DNA from: Clostridia bacterium
GTDB taxonomy: Bacteria > Bacillota > Clostridia > Christensenellales > Christensenellaceae
Reading direction: 5' to 3'
NCBI GenBank assembly: GCA_017439085.1
Contig: JAFRTU010000013.1
Location: 1-64,000, forward strand
Length of the DNA stretch: 64,000 nucleotides
A model generated the notes under the pieces. That model saw nothing but the letters and a program-made list of their open reading frames with translations, did not search any database and was not told the origin of the DNA. Position numbers and translations under genes: made by a program. Shown piece after piece: positions 19,155-25,482 of this stretch. Position 1 is the first letter of the stretch. The number at the start of each line of letters is the position of its first letter.

Positions 19155-19928
19155 ATGAAGAGGATCGCTCTTAAAATAGAATATGATGGGACTTCTTATG
19201 CGGGGTGGCAGCGGCAGGTCAATGCGATGACCATCCAGCAACGCATCGAAGACGCTCTTAAAGATACTCTCGGTCTTGAGACTCCGGTTATAGGTGCCGG
19301 AAGGACAGACGCCGGTGTGCACGCCAGAGGCCAGGTCGCTCATTTTGACACTGGTCTAGATATTCCGGGTGACAGATATGCTTTCATATTGAATCAGAAA
19401 CTGCCGCCCGACATAAGGATACGGGAGAGCAGGGAGTGCGCGTCATCTTTCCATGCCAGAAAGAGCGCAATAGGAAAGCATTACAGATATACTCTTTTCG
19501 TCTCAAGACAGGATACTGCAATATTCAGGAACTTCTCCTGCCATATCCCGGTAAAGCTGGATCTGGAGAAGATGAAAGAAGCGGCAACCTTTCTTGAGGG
19601 AGAGCATGACTTTTCCGCATTCAGGGCTGCCGGAAGTAACATAGTCGGGACAGTGAGGACCATATATGATCTGACGGTGACGGGAGAAGGGGATCTCATC
19701 CATATCGATGTGACCGGAAACGGGTTTTTATACAACATGGTCCGGATCATAGCCGGGACTCTCACGGAAGTAGGCAAGGGGAAACTCGAACCGGAAACGG
19801 TCAGGGAGATCCTTGAAATTAAAGACAGGACTCTTGCAGGGATGACGATGCCTGCAAAGGGGCTGATCATGGAAGAGGTATTCTATGATCGGGACAGGTT
19901 AGAGCAGTATCTCAATAATAAGGAATGA
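19155..19928 (+). CDS. truA: tRNA pseudouridine(38-40) synthase
   Basis: Modifies the anticodon arm of many tRNAs. It has 257 residues; the motif GAGRTDAGVHARGQV near residue 50 carries the catalytic Asp, and YDGTSYAGWQRQ and the C-terminal NGFLYNMVRIIAGTL are typical. It begins three bases after ecfT; placing truA between ecfT and rplM is common in Clostridia. Confidence 0.96.
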   Translation: MKRIALKIEYDGTSYAGWQRQVNAMTIQQRIEDALKDTLGLETPVIGAGRTDAGVHARGQVAHFDTGLDIPGDRYAFILNQKLPPDIRIRESRECASSFHARKSAIGKHYRYTLFVSRQDTAIFRNFSCHIPVKLDLEKMKEAATFLEGEHDFSAFRAAGSNIVGTVRTIYDLTVTGEGDLIHIDVTGNGFLYNMVRIIAGTLTEVGKGKLEPETVREILEIKDRTLAGMTMPAKGLIMEEVFYDRDRLEQYLNNKE

Positions 19929-20087
19929 TAATCCGGAGGAGCGGTAACGTTCTTCCTCTTATATAAATCGGACCATGACGGACCTGATCTGGGGACGGCG
20001 TTGTTATCTTAATAACATCTTCAGACACACTCCAACACTTAACGTGTCAGGGCAGCAAAAAAGCCTGTAAATATGGGAAAAGAAGGC

Positions 20088-20116
20088 TTGACACAGAAAA
20101 CCCCCTTATATAAAAT
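20088..20116 (+). promoter_or_regulatory. Promoter of rplM-rpsI
   Basis: TTGACA at 20088-20093, 17 bases, TAAAAT at 20111-20116. It lies about 84 bases before rplM, after the truA gene. Confidence 0.75.
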
Positions 20117-20199
20117 ATATGTTGCTCTGTTCTGCAAAGCCCCGCAGAACCGCGCACTATCTACCATACATTACAATATCAATTATCGGAGGAAACCTC

Positions 20200-20625
20200 A
20201 TGAAATCATACAGGGCTGACAATAACCTGAAAAAAGAATGGTATATTGTTGATGCTGAGGGAAAGACATTGGGAAGACTTGCAAGCCAGGTCGCAGCTAT
20301 CCTCATCGGAAAGCATAAGCCTGAGTTTACACCTAATGTTGATACCGGAGATTATGTGATCGTTATAAATACAGATAAGATCGTAATGACCGGTAAGAAG
20401 TTGGATGAAAAGAGATATTATCATCATACAGGATATCCGGGAGGACTCAAGTCCGTAACATACAGAGAACTTATGAAGAGCAACAGCGATTTCGCTTTCT
20501 ATCATGCAGTTGAGAAGATGTTACCGAAGACTACTCTTGGAAGAAAGATGGTTAAGAAACTGCACGTTTATAAGACAGCAGAGCATAAGCATCAGGCTCA
20601 GTGCCCGAAAGCACTGGATTTATAA
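20200..20625 (+). CDS. rplM: 50S ribosomal protein L13
   Basis: Early assembly protein of the 50S subunit. ATG 20200 after CGGAGGA gives 141 residues starting MKSYRADNNLKKEWYIVD. The motif GKTLGRLASQVA and RYYHHTGYPGGLKS are diagnostic. An in-frame ATG at 20119 lies in the promoter region and is rejected. Confidence 0.98.
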   Translation: MKSYRADNNLKKEWYIVDAEGKTLGRLASQVAAILIGKHKPEFTPNVDTGDYVIVINTDKIVMTGKKLDEKRYYHHTGYPGGLKSVTYRELMKSNSDFAFYHAVEKMLPKTTLGRKMVKKLHVYKTAEHKHQAQCPKALDL

Positions 20626-20640
20626 GAGGAGGAAATGGAA

Positions 20641-21033
20641 ATGGCTAAAGAACAGTATCTTGGAACTGGAAGAAGAAAAAGTTCCGTTGCCAGAGTTCGT
20701 TTAACTCAGGGCACAGGCACCATAACCATCAATGGAAGAGACATAGAAGAGTATTTCGGATATGAAACACTCAAGATTCTCGTTCGCTCCCCCTTTGAGA
20801 TCGCTGAAAGAGTCGGCGCTTATGACGTAGATGTCAATGTATTCGGAGGCGGATATACCGGACAGGCAGGAGCTATCAGACATGGAATAGCACGTGCACT
20901 CATACAGGCTGAACCCGAACTCAGGACAGCAGTAAAGAGAGCCGGATTCCTCACCAGAGACTCCAGAATGAAAGAGAGAAAGAAGTACGGCCTCAAGAAG
21001 GCTCGCCGCGCTCCGCAGTTCAGCAAGCGTTAA
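20641..21033 (+). CDS. rpsI: 30S ribosomal protein S9
   Basis: Its C-terminal tail touches P-site tRNA. ATG 20641 after AGAGGAGG gives 130 residues, [19 protein letters not shown] to the tail RRAPQFSKR. Codon choice changes near the end: Arg is AGA up to about codon 114, but the last three are CGC, CGC and CGT. A diverged second copy of this tail lies 3.35 kb downstream (24,343-24,390), so the present 3' end was probably supplied by an inserted element. Confidence 0.97.
   Translation: MAKEQYLGTGRRKSSVARVRLTQGTGTITINGRDIEEYFGYETLKILVRSPFEIAERVGAYDVDVNVFGGGYTGQAGAIRHGIARALIQAEPELRTAVKRAGFLTRDSRMKERKKYGLKKARRAPQFSKR
20984..21003 (+). other. Candidate attachment site in rpsI (left)
   Basis: AGTACGGCCTCAAGAAGGC, within rpsI, matches AGTACGGTCTCAAGAAAGC at 24341-24359 at 17 of 19 bases, and similarity fades upstream of it. 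This is the probable crossover zone of the island described below. Integration into rpsI 3' ends is known for some Gram-positive mobile elements; its use here is inferred. Confidence 0.5.
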
Positions 21034-21058
21034 TCGAGATCAAGCAAGATGCGAAAAG

Positions 21059-21089
21059 CCCTGGAAATTCAACGTTTCCGGGGTTTTTT
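21059..21089 (+). terminator. Terminator after rpsI
   Basis: CCCTGGAAA at 21059-21067 pairs with TTTCCGGGG at 21075-21083 (one G-T pair) and is followed by T6. A clearly related hairpin follows the displaced S9 tail at 24,401-24,434. Confidence 0.85.
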
Positions 21090-21149
21090 CATGCCCGAAA
21101 ATCTTTGATTGGATTTCATGGTTTATCACGGATTCTGACCGGAGTTTTA

Positions 21150-21168
21150 TAGTTAACGATGGGCTAAC
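21150..21168 (+). repeat. Direct repeat copy 1
   Basis: TAGTTAACGATGGGCTAAC. It matches the copy at 21,200-21,219 apart from one added base. Each copy has AGTTA/TAAC outer arms in inverted orientation, so each is also a weak dyad. About 31 bases separate the copies. Confidence 0.7.
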
Positions 21169-21199
21169 CGGCGATTTTCGACCCATTTTGGGCCATTTT

Positions 21200-21219
21200 T
21201 AGTTAACAGATGGGCTAAC
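21200..21219 (+). repeat. Direct repeat copy 2
   Basis: TAGTTAACAGATGGGCTAAC, the partner of the copy at 21,150. The pair lies between the rpsI terminator and the rest of the island; it could be a recombinase arm site or an operator, but the sequence alone does not say. Confidence 0.7.
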
Positions 21220-21458
21220 TGTAGGAGCGTAAGAAGTCGATTTTCCGCATTGAAAAGAGCGTCATGTCTCTTCTTGTAAAAATGCTTCTAAGCTCCGAAT
21301 GAGCTTCTTTCCGGAACCCCATTTCGATTCGGTATGATTGATGGAATCTGACCGATTCCGACATTCTTAATCCGGTTTTATATGCATTAAGGCGTTCAGC
21401 ATAGAGTTCTTCCTGCCGGGCGTCTTTGTCTTTTCAGAAGAATATGTCTCCATTACAT

Positions 21459-21495
21459 AGCCCGGTTGCTGTACGAAATCAGTGACCGGGCTTTT
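21459..21495 (+). terminator. Terminator-like hairpin in the island
   Basis: AGCCCGGT at 21,459-21,466 and ACCGGGCT at 21,485-21,492 form an 8-bp stem with an 18-base loop and a short T run. No gene ends just upstream on this strand, so it may be a relic. Confidence 0.55.
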
Positions 21496-21582
21496 CCCAT
21501 TCCTGCAGGCTCTGCAGGACAAACAAGGAGGTTACCCTCTGTTTGAAATAGGAATGTATAAAACGATCAGACTGATCATATG

Positions 21583-21604
21583 CTTAAGGCATATACGTCC
21601 TAAG
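21583..21604 (+). repeat. 22-bp near-palindrome, copy 1 (upstream of promoter)
   Basis: It begins CTTAAGGCATATACGTCC and ends TAAG; 19 of 22 positions match copy 2 at 21,667-21,688. The ends CTTA(A/G)GGC and GTCC(T/A)AAG are inverted relative to each other, the form of a repressor site. It lies 25 bases upstream of the -35 box of the ATPase promoter. Confidence 0.65.
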
Positions 21605-21628
21605 TTTTCGATGAGAGAGCGTTTTCTG

Positions 21629-21657
21629 TTGAAATTGTCAGGAGGCAATGGTATAAT
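21629..21657 (+). promoter_or_regulatory. Promoter of the island AAA ATPase
   Basis: TTGAAA at 21,629-21,634, 17 bases, TATAAT at 21,652-21,657: a near-consensus promoter about 45 bases before the start codon, bracketed by two 22-bp near-palindromes. Confidence 0.8.
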
Positions 21658-21666
21658 GACCTCGAA

Positions 21667-21688
21667 CTTAGGGCAAATACGTCCAAAG
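21667..21688 (+). repeat. 22-bp near-palindrome, copy 2 (downstream of promoter)
   Basis: It begins CTTAGGGCAAATACGTCC and ends AAAG. It starts about ten bases after the -10 box, so it covers the first transcribed bases and touches the ribosome site of the ATPase gene. With copy 1 it could allow looping or cooperative repression. Confidence 0.65.
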
Positions 21689-21703
21689 TAAGAGGTGAAA
21701 AGA

Positions 21704-22978
21704 ATGATTGAGCGAGATCGTTATCTGAATCGGTTGATTCACAACATGTGGAACGGTGAAATAAAAGTCATTACAGGGATCCGCAGATGCGGAAAATCGG
21801 TCCTGCTGTTTGACCTGTTCTACGAATATCTGCTCTCACAGGGCATCTCAGATGATCATATCATCAGGCTGGAACTCGACCAGAGAAGGTATTACAAATT
21901 CCGGAATCCGATCGTGCTCTGCGAATATGTTGGAAGCCTTATAAAAGAACGTTCTGGAGATCGGTTCTTCCTGTTCGTGGATGAAGTTCAGTTCACGAAA
22001 GTAGTGAAGGACGAGGCAAACGGGGGAATCGAAGTAACGATTTATGATATGCTGAATGAACTGAAAGCATATAAGAATCTGGATGTGTACGTGACCGGCA
22101 GCAATTCGAGAATGCTTTCAAAGGATATAGCTACCGAATTCAGGGGAAGGGCGACTCAGATCCATGTGTATCCCTTAAGCTTTGGGGAATACTATTCCTT
22201 CGTCGGTGGGGATAAGCGTGCTGCCCTGGACCAGTATATGCTGTATGGCGGAATGCCGCGGGCTGCCGGTATGACCGAAGAACAGGACAAGAAGGAATAC
22301 CTTGCTAATCTGTACGATGAACTCTATGTCAAAGATATTGTGGAACGAAACCATCTGGAACGGGAAGACATACTGAACGCAATCCTGGATTATACAGCTT
22401 CTCAGATCAGTTCTTTGACAAATCCGACAAATATTGCCAACGCCTTAAGCTCAATGCGTCACGAGAAGATAAACCCGAGTCTGGTATCTGCATATCTTTC
22501 GCATGTAATGGATGCATTTCTCATCGGCATGGCGCGCCGGTATGATATTAAGGGCAAAACATATTTCAATTATCCGAACAAGTATTATTATACGGATATC
22601 GGTCTTCGGAATGCGAGACTGAATTACAGGCAATATGATCCGGGCCACATGATGGAGAATATCATCTATAACGAACTGGTTTTACGGGGATATTCTGTTG
22701 ACGTCGGTATGGTCCTGGAGCGGAAGAACAATGAAAAGAACCAGCGCGAAATTGACTTTGTCGTCAACGACGGGGACAAACGTATTTATATTCAGTCTGC
22801 TTATCAAATAGATACGGAACAAAAGGAGAGTACGGAATTACAGTCAATGAAGCTGACGGGAGATTTCTTCAGGAAGATCGTCATCCGCCTGGATATGCCG
22901 CATAATTACTATGACGATAACGGATTCTTTCACTGTAATCTGATGGATTTTCTTCTTGGAAACATAGAGCTGTTCTGA
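21704..22978 (+). CDS. AAA family ATPase with DUF4143-type C-terminus
   Basis: The 424-residue protein belongs to the ATP-binding family often annotated AAA_14/DUF4143. Walker A GIRRCGKSVLL is near residue 30, Walker B FLFVDEVQF near 98, and TGSNSRMLS and the YGGMPRA segment follow. The C-terminal REIDFVV resembles the metal-binding strand of restriction-like nuclease folds. ATG 21,704 is preceded by AGAGGTG; a GTG three codons earlier overlaps that site. Function is unknown; these ATPases often sit in islands. Arg codons are mostly CGN, unlike the host genes. The promoter is bracketed by 22-bp repeats. Confidence 0.85.
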   Translation: MIERDRYLNRLIHNMWNGEIKVITGIRRCGKSVLLFDLFYEYLLSQGISDDHIIRLELDQRRYYKFRNPIVLCEYVGSLIKERSGDRFFLFVDEVQFTKVVKDEANGGIEVTIYDMLNELKAYKNLDVYVTGSNSRMLSKDIATEFRGRATQIHVYPLSFGEYYSFVGGDKRAALDQYMLYGGMPRAAGMTEEQDKKEYLANLYDELYVKDIVERNHLEREDILNAILDYTASQISSLTNPTNIANALSSMRHEKINPSLVSAYLSHVMDAFLIGMARRYDIKGKTYFNYPNKYYYTDIGLRNARLNYRQYDPGHMMENIIYNELVLRGYSVDVGMVLERKNNEKNQREIDFVVNDGDKRIYIQSAYQIDTEQKESTELQSMKLTGDFFRKIVIRLDMPHNYYDDNGFFHCNLMDFLLGNIELF

Positions 22979-23096
22979 TGCTCAGGACTGCCTTTCGCAG
23001 TCACTTTTCACACTGCTCCGGTCCCAGACCATTGGGGGCCTCGGTAGTTGCTTTTTGCGCAGGAATTTCTATTGTATTATTCGGGGCAGGATTATC

Positions 23097-24191
23097 ATGG
23101 AGAAGGCAACAAGAAAATACCTGGCGGAGGTTGCGAAGAAAGCGGCTCAAACCCCTTTTCATGGTTATATTGAGGGGAAGGAATCAAATCTCGAGCCGAT
23201 CATTCGGTTTTTCCCGAAGTGGACGCTAAGAGAAGCCGACGGTTTATGGTGTGCGGCATTTGTATATTATTGCTGCCGGGAAGCGGGATTTGAGATCCCC
23301 ATCAGACCGGATGCATGTAAAACTTGCCATCTGGCCGGTTGTATCGCCTGGGAGGAACTTGCACAGGGCAATGTTAAGATAGGGTATCACAAAGGAGAAG
23401 AAGGCTTTGTTCCTGAAGCCGGCGACATCGTTCTTTATGACCGGGTTTTTGAAAACAAGGATCATGATCATATTGGCATTGTCCTTGAAAACCGGGGAGA
23501 TATGATCCTCGCTGCGGAGGGGAATGTGAATAACGTATCTGAGCTTGTCGAGCGCCCGAAAGATGAGCATATCAGGGCTTATATCAGGATTCCGGACGGA
23601 TACAAATACCAGAGGATTATTATGGATTATCAGGATTTTCAGGCAGAAAACTTGATCCTTCATTTCGTCACAGAAGACGATTTGGCGGAAGTCTCCCGGA
23701 CCTGGCCGGCTGATCATCATCCGCTGTCTGATACGAAGGCTCGCGAAGCGATTGCCTATATGCGCGGGAATTACGAAAAGAATACGAAAGGCAGTATCCG
23801 CCACCTCTGCCTCGCGATATGCGGGAAGGAGCGTCCCGGAACCATTATGGGTTGGTGCGGACTGGACGGAGGCCGTGATCCGGCAGAGCCGGAGATCTTT
23901 ATTCTGTTGGATGAAGAATACAGAAACCGGGGATACGGGACGCAGTGCGTAAAGGAACTGCTCCGGATCGCCGCGGAGGACTATGCGCTTCCCGGCGTAC
24001 ACGGCGGCTGTGCCAAAGAGAACATTGCCTCCGCCCGAGCCATGGAAAGGGGCGGCATGGTGCAGTATGGAACGGAAGAAAACGGAGATCCACTGTTCAG
24101 ATTTTCGGCAAAGGAAAGCGGTGTAGAAGCTGATCCTTATCAGCGAATCTCCCTGCGTGGGCAAGACTGCCGTGGGCACAATGCTCTTTGA
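23097..24191 (+). CDS. CHAP-type amidase fused to a GNAT acetyltransferase
   Basis: The 364-residue protein has two parts. Residues about 35-180 look like a CHAP cysteine amidase: Cys in DGLWCAAFVYYCC, His in DHDHIGIVL and the following EGN. Residues about 195-340 look like a GNAT: ILLDEEYRNRGYGTQCVKELL is the acetyl-CoA loop and NIASARAMERGGM the later helix. No signal peptide is seen, so the amidase part may act inside the cell. The last about 20 residues (after SAKES) read through the start of a P-loop gene in another frame, so the true stop has probably been lost. A TTG start at 23,055 is less likely. CGN-rich codons suggest transfer. Confidence 0.75.
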   Translation: MEKATRKYLAEVAKKAAQTPFHGYIEGKESNLEPIIRFFPKWTLREADGLWCAAFVYYCCREAGFEIPIRPDACKTCHLAGCIAWEELAQGNVKIGYHKGEEGFVPEAGDIVLYDRVFENKDHDHIGIVLENRGDMILAAEGNVNNVSELVERPKDEHIRAYIRIPDGYKYQRIIMDYQDFQAENLILHFVTEDDLAEVSRTWPADHHPLSDTKAREAIAYMRGNYEKNTKGSIRHLCLAICGKERPGTIMGWCGLDGGRDPAEPEIFILLDEEYRNRGYGTQCVKELLRIAAEDYALPGVHGGCAKENIASARAMERGGMVQYGTEENGDPLFRFSAKESGVEADPYQRISLRGQDCRGHNAL

Positions 24192-24267
24192 ACGCTATTA
24201 CAAGAGCGCGTATCTGGACGGGGACTGGTGCTGCAGGCGAGTACAACAGGATCTCTTCATTAGTTAA
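24127..24267 (+). pseudogene. Truncated P-loop nucleotide kinase fragment
   Basis: A 46-codon open stretch after a TAG (24,124-24,126), in a different frame from the GNAT gene it overlaps. It reads KLILISESPCVGKTAVGT, then LFERYYKSAYLDGDWCCR, which fits the first 40 residues of small P-loop ATPases/kinases (P-loop followed by the LDGDW segment). The start codon is missing and the frame ends after QQDLFIS, so roughly three quarters of the protein is gone. It probably marks a deletion at the right end of the island. Confidence 0.6.
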
Positions 24268-24340
24268 TGACTGAGGGAACTGAGGATGCCGAGAATCAAG
24301 AACCTAGTATATACAAGGACTTCGGGCAAAAAGTCCGGCT

Positions 24341-24390
24341 AGTACGGTCTCAAGAAAGCAAGACGTGCTCCACAGTTCTCAAAGAGATAA
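24341..24390 (+). pseudogene. Displaced 3' end of rpsI
   Basis: Codons 24,343-24,387 encode [15 protein letters not shown] followed by TAA, identical in protein to the S9 C-terminus, while 8 of 15 codons differ silently from the resident gene. Upstream the frame meets a TAG at once, so it is not expressed as S9. The host-like AGA codons suggest this is the original rpsI tail, pushed away when the island inserted. Confidence 0.8.
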
Positions 24391-24400
24391 TAAGAACAGC

Positions 24401-24434
24401 AAAGACCCTGAAATTCGAAGTTTTAGGGTCTTTT
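24401..24434 (+). terminator. Original rpsI terminator (displaced)
   Basis: AAAGACCCTGAAA at 24,401-24,413 pairs with TTTTAGGGTCTTT at 24,421-24,433 (one G-T pair); loop TTCGAAG. It shares the ACCCTG-AAATTC layout with the terminator at 21,059, showing common descent beyond the coding part. Confidence 0.8.
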
Positions 24435-24507
24435 CATATCTGATAATACTATTAGTTATTTTGGAAATCATATTTTAAAAGACAGATAATTGTGTAGACG
24501 GAGATGG

Positions 24508-24547
24508 TTGTCATTTTTACTGACAATCTTCCATGTTATAGTATAAA
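24508..24547 (+). promoter_or_regulatory. Probable promoter and dyad upstream of deoC
   Basis: CTGACA at 24,520-24,525 and TATAAA at 24,542-24,547, spaced 16. The -35 lies in an inverted repeat, TTGTCA (24,508-24,513) and TGACAA (24,521-24,526), a possible repressor site. Confidence 0.45.
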
Positions 24548-24767
24548 AGGAGTACTTTATAAGAGAATATAGGGACACGCTTAAAATACATGATTCCGGG
24601 TGTTGAGAAGTGAATACCTATGTTGAATCATGAAATATCGGGATCTTCCAGATATATGGACAAATCGATACTATACAACTTATGTCGTATAGGCTGAATA
24701 CATTTAAGGACTATAAAAAAAGTGAAAGATTGCGGCCTGTTTGGCCCGTGGAGGAAGGAGGAATTAT

Positions 24768-25448
24768 ATGAAGGAAGGGATATCAGTAAAAACGTTGGCT
24801 GGCATGATCGATCATACAAATCTGAAAGCTTATGCCATGGAGGAGGATTTCTTAAAACTGTGCAATGAGGCCCTTGAATATGGGTTTGCCATGGTCGCTA
24901 TCAATCCATACCCGGTCTCGTTCTGTAAGAGCATACTGAAAGGATCGGATGTTCATGTAGGAGCTGCGATCGCATTTCCACTTGGCCAGACAGATATTGA
25001 GAGTAAGGTGGCAGAAACAAAACAGGCTATCCTAGACGGAGCGGATGAGATAGACTATGTCCTCAACGTGGGAAAACTGAAGGAGGGGAATACGGACTAT
25101 ATCAGAAAAGAGATGGAGGCAATTACTGCAGTCTGCAGAGAAAAAGAAGTAGTCTGCAAGGTGATCTTCGAGAACTGTTATCTGACAAAGGAAGAAATCA
25201 GGGCTGCAGCGGAGATCGCGAGAGAAGTCAAGCCTGATTTCATAAAGACCAGCACGGGATTCGGCACATCCGGAGCTACAGTGGAAGATGTCAGACTTAT
25301 GAAGGAAACGGTCGGAGACAGGGTCAAGGTCAAGGCTGCAGGAGGGATAAGAGATCTTAAGACTGCTCTCGAGATGATTGCCGCAGGAGCCGAAAGGATA
25401 GGTACTTCAAGCGGGATAAAGATAATAGAAGAGCTTAAAGCTCATTAA
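24768..25448 (+). CDS. deoC: Deoxyribose-phosphate aldolase
   Basis: Splits 2-deoxyribose 5-phosphate into glyceraldehyde 3-phosphate and acetaldehyde via a lysine Schiff base. The 226 residues show the family order: [26 protein letters not shown], the [10 protein letters not shown] strand, the catalytic Lys in [14 protein letters not shown], and [16 protein letters not shown] 24,768 has GGAAGGAGGA upstream. It is the first of three genes, followed by an FGGY kinase and an ABM protein, suggesting a sugar-phosphate catabolic operon rather than plain nucleoside salvage (no deoB or phosphorylase nearby). Confidence 0.95.
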   Translation: MKEGISVKTLAGMIDHTNLKAYAMEEDFLKLCNEALEYGFAMVAINPYPVSFCKSILKGSDVHVGAAIAFPLGQTDIESKVAETKQAILDGADEIDYVLNVGKLKEGNTDYIRKEMEAITAVCREKEVVCKVIFENCYLTKEEIRAAAEIAREVKPDFIKTSTGFGTSGATVEDVRLMKETVGDRVKVKAAGGIRDLKTALEMIAAGAERIGTSSGIKIIEELKAH

Positions 25449-25482
25449 TAAGATTTGAAAAGAGAACGAGGAGATACCTGTA

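Larger units (their letters stand above)
21034..21703. other. Gene-poor left part of the island
   Basis: A 670-base stretch with no confident gene. It contains the rpsI terminator, two direct repeats (21,150-21,219), a minus-strand open frame of about 70 codons without recognisable homology (about 21,221-21,441), a hairpin terminator (21,459-21,495), an isolated ribosome-site-like AAGGAGGT (21,525-21,532), and the promoter and 22-bp repeats of the ATPase gene. Confidence 0.6.
21034..24390 (+). mobile_element. Putative genomic island inserted in the rpsI 3' end
   Basis: The segment is bounded by two copies of the S9 C-terminal coding sequence plus terminator: the functional one (to 21,089) and a 16-codon relic at 24,343-24,434. 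The S9 residues are identical but 8 of 15 codons differ silently, and the relic uses the AGA codons typical of the surrounding genome. Genes inside use many CGN arginine codons, unlike the flanks. Contents: AAA ATPase, CHAP-GNAT protein and a truncated P-loop kinase, plus two repeat families. No integrase, relaxase or transposase is visible, so it is either a degraded element or one mobilised in trans. Confidence 0.6.
24268..24767. other. Junction region between island and deoC
   Basis: About 500 bases with no intact gene. It has a short unassigned stretch, a GGACTT/AAGTCC hairpin (about 24,317-24,336), the displaced S9 tail and its terminator, an A/T-rich zone with an inverted repeat and promoter (24,508-24,547), and a leader of about 215 bases before deoC. 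The leader contains an ATGATTC/GAATCAT inverted pair, but I recognise no riboswitch class. Confidence 0.6.

Noticed and set aside
21482..21691. A 69-codon frame upstream of the ATPase
   Set aside because: It runs through the promoter and both 22-bp repeats, which explain the sequence better than a peptide.
22978..23229. An 83-codon plus-strand frame after the ATPase
   Set aside because: It starts on the ATPase stop, has no ribosome site or recognised motif, and overlaps the CHAP-GNAT start in another frame.
23244..24179. A 311-codon minus-strand frame opposite the CHAP-GNAT gene
   Set aside because: The plus-strand frame has clear CHAP and GNAT motifs; the antisense frame shows none and no start signal.
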